A DNA stretch of 64,000 bases from Acidobacteriaceae bacterium KBS 89 (GTDB lineage: Bacteria > Acidobacteriota > Terriglobia > Terriglobales > Acidobacteriaceae): contig KB906754.1 of assembly GCA_000381605.1 (NCBI GenBank), forward strand, positions 517,147 to 581,146, read 5' to 3'. Positions 57,973 to 64,000 of the stretch are shown one piece after another. The stretch's first letter is position 1; every line of letters starts with the position of its first letter. Below the pieces are notes generated by a model. The model worked only from the letters and a program-made list of their open reading frames with translations. It did no database searches and was not told the DNA's origin. The translations under genes and the position numbers were made by a program.

Positions 57973-59198
57973 CAGACCCCACCCTCAGGCTCAGCGTCGC
58001 CAACAATCTCCAGAAGTACGCCCCCGGTACTCGCCGGATGCACAAAAAAATACCGGTGTCCCCCAGCCCCGACCCGCACTGCATCACTCGCAAGCCGCAT
58101 CCCCTTCGCCGTCAACCGCGCAAACATCGCATCAATGCCATCCACATGCACGGCAATATGGTGCAGCCCCTCGCCGCGCTTCACCAAAAATCTGCCGATC
58201 GTCGAATCCTCCTCAGTAGCCTCCAACAATTCGATCCGGCTCTCTCCCAGCGGCAGCATCGCCGTCTTCACCTTCTCGTGCTCCACCGTCTCTTCATGGC
58301 TCACCGTCAAACCCAGCGCCTCATAAAATCCTCGCGCCGCCGCAATGCTCTTCACCGCAACCCCCAAATGATCGAGTCGCAAGCCATGAGGCCGAGCAGC
58401 GTCTCCCAACCTGACCCGCCGTCCTCCCTTCTCCGCAGCGCAGCGCCGCACCGCCTCCATCAACTCCCGCACTCCATCACCCGTCGTCGCGACGGTTCTC
58501 ACAACCGGAGGAACCCACCCGTCGCGCTCCGTCGCCAACCCCTGCATCGCCACAATCTCCTGCTCCACCAGCTCGGCCCCGCCACGATCACTCTTGTTCA
58601 CCACAAAAACATCCGCCACCTCCATCACCCCGGCCTTCAGGCTTTGAATCTCATCGCCCATCCCTGGCACCAGCACCAGCACGGTCACATCGGCCAGCCC
58701 AATCACATCGACCTCGTCCTGCCCCACCCCCACCGTCTCGATCAGAATCGTCTGCCGCCCGGCTGCCTCCATTACCGCGCATACATCCGCGGCCGCGCGG
58801 GACACTCCGCCAGTCGCTCCCCGCGAAGCCATGCTGCGGATATACACTCCATCATCCCCGGCAAACCCCTGCATCCGAATCCGGTCCCCCAGCAAAGCCC
58901 CACCCGTATAAGGACTCGACGGATCCACCGCCACCACGCCGACGCTTTGCCCCTCGGCGCGCAGCCACCGAGCCATCTGGTCCACCAGCGTGCTCTTCCC
59001 TGCTCCCGGAGGCCCCGTCACGCCGATCCGCAACGCACTCCCCACAAATTTCCGGCAAGCCGCCAGCAACTCCGCCCCTATCGCCGCGCCGTCCTCCACA
59101 ACCGACACCGCCCGCGCCAGCGCCCGCACGTCCCCTGCGCGGAGCCGTTCCATCATCAGCGTTACATCAATCCGATCTACCTTGTTGTCTTCACTCAC
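57972..59198 (-). CDS. MeaB GTPase fused to methylmalonyl-CoA epimerase
   Basis: A 408-residue two-domain protein. Residues about 1-270 are the MeaB/ArgK G-protein that protects and loads methylmalonyl-CoA mutase: P-loop GVTGPPGAGKSTLVDQM, DPSSPYTGGALLGDRIRM, ETVGVGQDEVDV and NKSD. Residues about 280-405 are a glyoxalase-fold (VOC) epimerase: LDHLGVAVKSI, ESRIELLEA, HHIAVHVDGI and GGVLLEIVGD, giving the His/Glu/His/Glu metal set. The MeaB part is shorter than usual because the C-terminal dimerisation arm is replaced by the epimerase. Start is GTG. No mutase gene lies in the window. Confidence 0.9.
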   Translation of the reverse strand: MSEDNKVDRIDVTLMMERLRAGDVRALARAVSVVEDGAAIGAELLAACRKFVGSALRIGVTGPPGAGKSTLVDQMARWLRAEGQSVGVVAVDPSSPYTGGALLGDRIRMQGFAGDDGVYIRSMASRGATGGVSRAAADVCAVMEAAGRQTILIETVGVGQDEVDVIGLADVTVLVLVPGMGDEIQSLKAGVMEVADVFVVNKSDRGGAELVEQEIVAMQGLATERDGWVPPVVRTVATTGDGVRELMEAVRRCAAEKGGRRVRLGDAARPHGLRLDHLGVAVKSIAAARGFYEALGLTVSHEETVEHEKVKTAMLPLGESRIELLEATEEDSTIGRFLVKRGEGLHHIAVHVDGIDAMFARLTAKGMRLASDAVRVGAGGHRYFFVHPASTGGVLLEIVGDAEPEGGV

Positions 59199-59318
59199 GT
59201 CAGCGATGATACCGTTTCACCTGCATCCTCCATCATGTACGGCAGGCGCACTCCCGGGATAGCCGTCAAATTATTCTTTCACCTGTAACAGAGGCTTTCC
59301 ACATACAATTCCTCTGCA

Positions 59319-60785
59319 ATGAAAACCGACCGGGGGACTCCCTTGAAACAAGCCTTCCGCAACATCGCTATCGCCTCTCTCTTCGCCTCCGCATCACTCA
59401 GCTACGCGCAGCTCGAAGGCAGCCCACCGATCCCCCAGTCATCCAACCACCCCGTCCCCGCCATCCAGGACACCGAAACCCCCGCCCAGCGCGACGCCCG
59501 CATGCAATGGTGGCGCGAAGCCCGTTTCGGCATGTTCATCCACTGGGGCCTATACTCCATCCCCGCAGGCGAGTGGCACGGCAAGCGCACCGACCACATC
59601 GGCGAATGGATCATGAACGACCTCTCCATCCCCGTCGCCGACTACAAAGCCTTCGCCAAAGACTTCAACCCCACCGGCTTCAGCGCACACGACATCGTCG
59701 CCCTAGCCAAATCCGCCGGCATGAAGTACATCGTCATCACCTCCAAGCACCACGACGGCTTCGCGATGTTCGACTCCAAGGTCGACTCCTTCAACATCGT
59801 CGCCGCCACTCCCTTCAAACGCGACCCCCTCAAAGAACTAGCCGAAGAGTGCCGCAAACAAGGCATCAAACTCGGTTTCTACTACTCGCAAGCCCAGGAC
59901 TGGACCGCACCGGGAGGAGCCGCTGCAGTCCGCGGCAACCACAACCCCGAAACCGGCCACTGGGACCCGGCCCAGGACGGCAGCTTCGACGACTACCTCC
60001 ACAAGAAATCCATCCCCCAGATCAAAGAGCTCCTCGAAAACTACAAGGAGTACCCTGTCGTAGTCTGGTTCGACACCCCCACCAAAGAAATGACACCCGA
60101 GCGCGCCGCCGAGGTAGTCAAGCTCGTCAATCAGCATCCCAACCTCATCTGGAACAACCGCCTCGGCGGCACCTACAAAGGCGACACCGAAACCCCCGAG
60201 CAGTTCATCCCGCCTCAGGGCTACCCCGGCCGAGACTGGGAGTCCTGCATGACCATGAACGACACCTGGGGTTACAAATCCTTCGACGCAAACTTCAAGT
60301 CCACCGAAACTCTCGTCCGCAATCTCATCGATATTGCCAGCAAAGGCGGCAACTATCTCCTGAACATCGGCCCCGACTCCCACGGAGTTGTCCCGGCTCC
60401 TGAAGTCGAACGCCTCCAGCAAGTGGGCCAGTGGCTCAAAGTCAACGGCGAAGCCATCTACAACACGCAAGCCACGCTCTTCGGTCCCGAAGCCGGCTCC
60501 TTCAGCCCAACCGAAAAAGACAAGAACGGCAAGCCGAAGTTCATCTCCACCTGGGACTGGCGCTCTACCACCGCCCCCAACAAAATCTACATCGAAATCT
60601 TCGCCTGGCCCACCGGCCCCTTCCATCTGGACAAGCTCCCACGCAAGGTCACCGGTGCTTACCTCCTGGCTGACAAGGCCCATAAACCTCTAAAGATCAC
60701 GCCGAGCGGCGAAGGTCTCGACATCCAACTCCCCTCAACACCGGTCGATCCCATCGCCACAGTAGTAGTCCTCAACACCAACTAA
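59319..60785 (+). CDS. Secreted GH29 alpha-L-fucosidase
   Basis: A 488-residue glycoside hydrolase with a signal peptide (IAIASLFASASLSYAQ). GH29 marks are WWREARFGMFIHWGLYSIPAGEW, ITSKHHDGFAMFDSK and LGFYYSQAQDW; the nucleophile should be the Asp in VVVWFDTP. A C-terminal beta domain follows. It releases fucose from glycans outside the cytoplasm and precedes a GH3 enzyme on the same strand by 156 bp. Codons are strongly C-ended, unlike the accessory half of the window. Confidence 0.93.
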   Translation: MKTDRGTPLKQAFRNIAIASLFASASLSYAQLEGSPPIPQSSNHPVPAIQDTETPAQRDARMQWWREARFGMFIHWGLYSIPAGEWHGKRTDHIGEWIMNDLSIPVADYKAFAKDFNPTGFSAHDIVALAKSAGMKYIVITSKHHDGFAMFDSKVDSFNIVAATPFKRDPLKELAEECRKQGIKLGFYYSQAQDWTAPGGAAAVRGNHNPETGHWDPAQDGSFDDYLHKKSIPQIKELLENYKEYPVVVWFDTPTKEMTPERAAEVVKLVNQHPNLIWNNRLGGTYKGDTETPEQFIPPQGYPGRDWESCMTMNDTWGYKSFDANFKSTETLVRNLIDIASKGGNYLLNIGPDSHGVVPAPEVERLQQVGQWLKVNGEAIYNTQATLFGPEAGSFSPTEKDKNGKPKFISTWDWRSTTAPNKIYIEIFAWPTGPFHLDKLPRKVTGAYLLADKAHKPLKITPSGEGLDIQLPSTPVDPIATVVVLNTN

Positions 60786-60941
60786 GAGCTCAAGCACTCC
60801 GCCACGTTTCTATCGGCAGGAAGCGACCCCGCGGCACAAAGATCGGTGCGGCAGGCCATGAGACAATCGGTTGTTTTGCATAGTAGGATTTCGACTGTCG
60901 GTCAGGACCGAACCACGATCAACTCCAATTCAAGGGACCCC

Positions 60942-63422
60942 ATGTTTCTTTCGCGCCTTCTCACCGCCACCGCGCTGCTCTGCAGCGTGGTCTCGCTTCC
61001 CGCCCAATCTCCCGTTCCCGTCTCACCAGCCATCCATGCGCGCGTCGACGCGTTGATTGCCAAAATGTCCGTGGACGATAAGCTGAAACTAATCGGCGGC
61101 GTGGACGGATTTTACACACAGGCAATCCCTTCCATCGCTCTGAAGCGGCTGAAAATGTCAGACGGACCCGTCGGGGTACGCACCTTCGGGCTCGCACCTG
61201 CCTACACCGCGGGAGTCGCGTTGGCTGCGACCTGGGACCCGGCGTTGGCAGAACGCGTCGGAGCCTCCCTTGGCGAAGACGCCCGTGCGCGTGGCGTTAA
61301 CTTTCTCCTGGCCCCAGGCGTAAACATCTATCGCTCTCCACTGAACGGCCGCAACATGGAATACTTCGGCGAAGATCCCTTCCTCGCCTCACGCATCGCT
61401 GTGGGATACATCGAAGGTGTTCAGAGCAAGGGAGTCTCTGCAACCGTAAAACACTTCGCCGGCAACAATTCGGAGTACGACCGTCACCGCGTCAACAGCA
61501 TCATCGACGAGCGCACCTTGCGCGAACTCTACCTGCCTGCCTTCGAAGCAGCCGTGACCGAGGCCCACGTAGGCGCCGTCATGGACAGCTACAACCTCGT
61601 CAATGGCGAGCATTCCACGCAGAACGCACACCTGAATAATGACATCCTGCGCCACGACTGGGGCTTCCAGGGCGTCGTGATGTCCGACTGGACGGCAACT
61701 TACGATGGGCTCGCAGCCGCAAACGGCGGACTGGACCTGGAGATGCCTTTCGCCAAGCTGATGACGCCAGAGACCCTGAAGGCAGGCCTCGCCAGCGGCA
61801 AACTGACCATGGCCGTGCTGGACGAAAAGTGCCGCCGCATCCTTGCTACAGCCATACAATTCGGCTGGCTCGACCGCGAGCAGACGATCTCTTCGATTCC
61901 TCTCAACAACCCCAACGCGGACAAGGTCGCGCTTGAGGAATCGCTCGAGAGCATCACCCTTCTGAAGAATGAAGGTGGTCTGCTTCCCCTGGATCCCACG
62001 CGCGTCAAGACCCTCGCTGTCATAGGACCTGAAGCTGCCGTCGCCGTGGTCGGCGGTGGTGGAAGCTCGCAGACGACTCCCTTCCAGGCGAACAGCTTCG
62101 TCGCCGGTCTCATGCAGGTAGCCGGCACTCGTTTCAATGTGATGTACGCTCCGGGCCTTCCACCCCTCGCAACCATCTTTGGCCGCACCTCGTTTCGCAA
62201 TCTGACCGTTGGAGTAGACGGCAAGGGAGAGCCGCCGCGTACGGAAAATACAGATCGTGGTCTGAGCCGAATCAATACCTGGAGCGGCGTCGGAGGCGGG
62301 GGTGGTGGTCCGAGGGGCAGCGGCCTCACGACCTATGACTACAAAGGCGAATACCTTCCCACCGCACAGGGGCAGCACGTTCTGATCGCATCGGCTCCCG
62401 AGCAGGACACCTATCGCGTGCTTGTCGACGGCAAGGAGGTCCTCTCCCAGCAGAGGGATTCGAATCGCATGGCAGTCAGGAACGTCTCCGTTGCTCTGAC
62501 CGAAAACAAACCAGTCTCCGTTGAAGTGGTCTACCAGACAAACGGGACAACACCTCGCCTCGGCGTCGGTCTGGTGGCTTCAGCCGACATGCTCTCGCCC
62601 GATGCACAGAAAATTCTGCACGATGCCGATGCGGTGCTCGTTACTGTCGGCTTCGACGCATCCACAGAGAGCGAGGGCTTCGATCGGACGTACACCATGC
62701 CCTGGCCGCAGAATGAACTTATCCAACAGGTCGCGGCGATCAACCCGAAGACGATCGTCTCCGTCACCGCCGGTGGTGCCGTGGAGACTGCGCCCTGGAT
62801 CGCGAACGTGCCAGCACTGCTGCACAACTGGTATCCCGGGCAGCAGGGATCGACTGCACTCGCGCAGATCCTGTTCGGCGACCACTCACCGGAAGGCCAT
62901 CTGCCTTTCAGTTGGGAGCGCACCCTGGACCAGAATCCAGCCAGCGCCCACTACGCGGAAGAACCCGGCGACGGCCGCATCGTTCGTTATGACGAGGGCT
63001 TGTTCCTGGGCTATCGCTTCTACACGTCCATGAACCAGAAACCTCTGTTCCCCTTCGGCTTCGGCATGTCTTATACGAACTTTGCGTTCACGAATCTGAG
63101 CGTCAAGAAGGTCTCCGACAATGACGTGGAAGTATCTTTCACCATCCAGAACAAAGGCTCGCGAGCAGGCGCAGACGTTGCCCAAGTCTACGTCGGGCAC
63201 CCCAGTGCGAAGGTGAAGCGGCCCTTAATGGAACTTAAGCAGTTCAGCAAAGTCCGCCTCAAAGGCGGCGAGACACAACACGTCGTCCTGCACCTGAACA
63301 AACGCGCCTTCAGCTACTACGACGTGGACGCAAAGAACTGGCGCATGGATCCCGGCGAATTTGTCATCTACGTCGGCGACTCGTCTGAGTCGGTCCCTCT
63401 CAAGCAGTCGTTCCCGATGTAG
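60942..63422 (+). CDS. Secreted GH3 beta-glucosidase
   Basis: The ATG at 60942 follows AAGGGA and starts the signal peptide (FLSRLLTATALLCSVVSLPAQ); a frame from 60846 is longer but lacks such support. The 826-residue protein has the GH3 N-domain with nucleophile Asp in GVVMSDWTATYDG, KHFAGNNSEYDRHRVNS, a C-domain with TESEGFDRTY, which holds the likely acid/base Glu, an inserted PA14-like part (about residues 430-540), and a C-terminal fibronectin-III-like domain (VSFTIQNKGSRAGADVAQVYV). A glycine tract, VGGGGGG, interrupts the insert. It likely trims beta-linked glucose or xylose. Confidence 0.92.
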   Translation: MFLSRLLTATALLCSVVSLPAQSPVPVSPAIHARVDALIAKMSVDDKLKLIGGVDGFYTQAIPSIALKRLKMSDGPVGVRTFGLAPAYTAGVALAATWDPALAERVGASLGEDARARGVNFLLAPGVNIYRSPLNGRNMEYFGEDPFLASRIAVGYIEGVQSKGVSATVKHFAGNNSEYDRHRVNSIIDERTLRELYLPAFEAAVTEAHVGAVMDSYNLVNGEHSTQNAHLNNDILRHDWGFQGVVMSDWTATYDGLAAANGGLDLEMPFAKLMTPETLKAGLASGKLTMAVLDEKCRRILATAIQFGWLDREQTISSIPLNNPNADKVALEESLESITLLKNEGGLLPLDPTRVKTLAVIGPEAAVAVVGGGGSSQTTPFQANSFVAGLMQVAGTRFNVMYAPGLPPLATIFGRTSFRNLTVGVDGKGEPPRTENTDRGLSRINTWSGVGGGGGGPRGSGLTTYDYKGEYLPTAQGQHVLIASAPEQDTYRVLVDGKEVLSQQRDSNRMAVRNVSVALTENKPVSVEVVYQTNGTTPRLGVGLVASADMLSPDAQKILHDADAVLVTVGFDASTESEGFDRTYTMPWPQNELIQQVAAINPKTIVSVTAGGAVETAPWIANVPALLHNWYPGQQGSTALAQILFGDHSPEGHLPFSWERTLDQNPASAHYAEEPGDGRIVRYDEGLFLGYRFYTSMNQKPLFPFGFGMSYTNFAFTNLSVKKVSDNDVEVSFTIQNKGSRAGADVAQVYVGHPSAKVKRPLMELKQFSKVRLKGGETQHVVLHLNKRAFSYYDVDAKNWRMDPGEFVIYVGDSSESVPLKQSFPM

Positions 63423-63831
63423 ATGTAGGAGACCCAGAAAAACAACCAGCGAAATGACCACAATCGACCACACTGTAACCACGTTTTGTCCACGTTTTTG
63501 CGACTAAAAATCGCAATCTCAGGCGCCGGGAACCACAAGATATCGGCCAAAAAACCGAGATGGCCCGCACAAAAACCAATATTCAACCACAGTTCACCAC
63601 AAATCGCGACAAAAGCCGAAGACCTGTTTTATCCACAGCAAAGTGGTCCGTCCTCAGCTATTGACTTTTCTGTTCCAGACTGCCCCACGTCATTTCACCA
63701 TCCTCAGCTCCCTATCTTCTTGACAGGGACCGCCCAACAAAGACTATGCTCAACCTCGAAGCATCTGTACCAGTTCGTCGGCACACACCGAGCAATGGTC
63801 AGACAACATTTAGCGGGAGCCAGTACCCATA
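63423..63831. other. Intergenic stretch, no gene recognised
   Basis: About 410 bases between the GH3 gene and the MFS gene. It contains several loose repeats of ACCACA/TCCAC words but no ordered array. A plus-strand frame at 63486-63890 overlaps the MFS start and has no protein-like signal. Confidence 0.5.
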
Positions 63832-64000
63832 ATGTCGATCCAAGCCGCCAGCATGTCCGAGTCGGGCTTCACCTCCGCAGCCCCCGATAAGTCCAACATT
63901 CGCTGGGTCGTCTGCTTTCTGCTCTTCCTCGCCACAACCATCAATTACATGGACCGCTCGGTCTTCTCTCTCATCGAGCCGCTCCTCCACCTCGATTTCA
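63832..64000 (+). CDS. MFS transporter, N-terminal 56 residues (runs off the right edge)
   Basis: The frame from the ATG at 63832 reads a short hydrophilic start, then NIRWVVCFLLFLATTINYMDR and SVFSLIEPLL at the window edge. ATTINYMDRSVFS is the classical end of helix 1 in the anion:cation symporter (ExuT/GudP-like) branch of the MFS, which imports hexuronates and related acids. Met8 is an alternative start. It follows the two glycosidases, in line with sugar uptake. Confidence 0.8.
   Translation, partial: MSIQAASMSESGFTSAAPDKSNIRWVVCFLLFLATTINYMDRSVFSLIEPLLHLDF

Noticed and set aside
57231..59288. Long plus-strand frames opposite rimI, tsaB and meaB-mce
   Set aside because: Antisense shadows in C-rich DNA; products are Pro/His/Arg/Ser-rich with no protein-family signal, while the minus strand encodes known enzymes.
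61389..62378. 329-codon minus-strand frame inside the GH3 gene
   Set aside because: Antisense to a complete GH3 domain; a product of codon bias.
63423..63831. Repeated ACCACA/TCCAC words suggesting an array
   Set aside because: Spacing and sequence are irregular, with no spacer-repeat order; not CRISPR and not a clear tandem repeat.
63943..63956. ATTACATGG resembling a box half
   Set aside because: It encodes the conserved Asn-Tyr-Met of the MFS transporter and lacks the other half.

Overview
The window looks like part of an acidobacterial chromosome (Acidobacteriota, probably Terriglobia/Acidobacteriaceae). This is inferred from gene content: large soluble multi-PAS histidine kinases, Reg_prop sensors, a winged-helix/FlgO-type regulator, a secreted GH29/GH3 pair, a MeaB-epimerase fusion and the core psd-pssA block. 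No rRNA gene is present that would settle the identity.

There are two parts. Positions 1 to about 52.5 kb are accessory in character: signalling genes, efflux systems, small catabolic operons and many gene remnants. From the tRNA-Leu(CAA) gene at 52.54 kb onward come ordinary housekeeping genes (ROK kinase, phosphatidylserine synthase and decarboxylase, rimI, tsaB, meaB-mce) with C-rich third codon positions, then a secreted GH29 fucosidase, a GH3 beta-glucosidase and the start of an MFS transporter.

The most striking signal is a repeated promoter architecture between 2.4 and 27.9 kb, with one more copy at 42 kb. An 18-bp box (consensus CTACTAGGAANATGTAAT) is followed 22 or 23 nt later by a -10-like hexamer (TACGAT, TACTAT, TACTCT, TACATT, TAACAT) and no -35 element. 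Ten copies have both parts; three more are strong boxes without a clear -10, and one is weak. Two copies are near-perfect dyads (ATTACAT-N4-ATGTAAT). They stand upstream of a Reg_prop sensor, a secreted hydrolase, an aldehyde dehydrogenase, a UspA-EmrAB-TolC operon, a FixJ-type response regulator, a degenerate histidine kinase, an Mla-type lipid ABC operon, an ECF sigma factor, a PAS kinase, a 57-residue ORF and several gene remnants. This reads as a locally clustered regulon of one activator. The FixJ-family protein at 15.4-16.0 kb, whose own upstream region holds a perfect dyad, is the obvious candidate.

Region by region: 1-9.5 kb, Reg_prop sensor (cut by the window edge), hydrolase, five-PAS kinase, ALDH, PAS-kinase remnant. 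9.7-15.0 kb, UspA and a tripartite efflux operon. 15.0-18.2 kb, FixJ regulator, lone receiver and pseudokinase. 18.6-21.7 kb, MlaEFD-like operon whose MCE protein ends in an OmpA-like domain. 21.7-28.1 kb, sigma factor, four-PAS kinase and remnants (metallophosphoesterase, nucleotide transporter, NDH-2/Ohr chimera, oxalate decarboxylase). 28.2-37.1 kb, one co-directional run of ThDP decarboxylase, OprB porin, oxalate decarboxylase and thiCOSG. 37.4-41.8 kb, YihY and a four-gene dehydrogenase/tautomerase/quinone reductase/outer-membrane protein operon. 42.0-44.5 kb, fragments of another PAS kinase around a winged-helix regulator and a truncated SDR. 44.5-47.0 kb, acetoin genes alsD-alsS. 47.2-52.4 kb, a second efflux operon (OMF, YtcA, HlyD, FUSC). 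The long two-component, efflux and stress content suggests an island responding to a redox or toxic-compound signal, but the inducer cannot be read from sequence.
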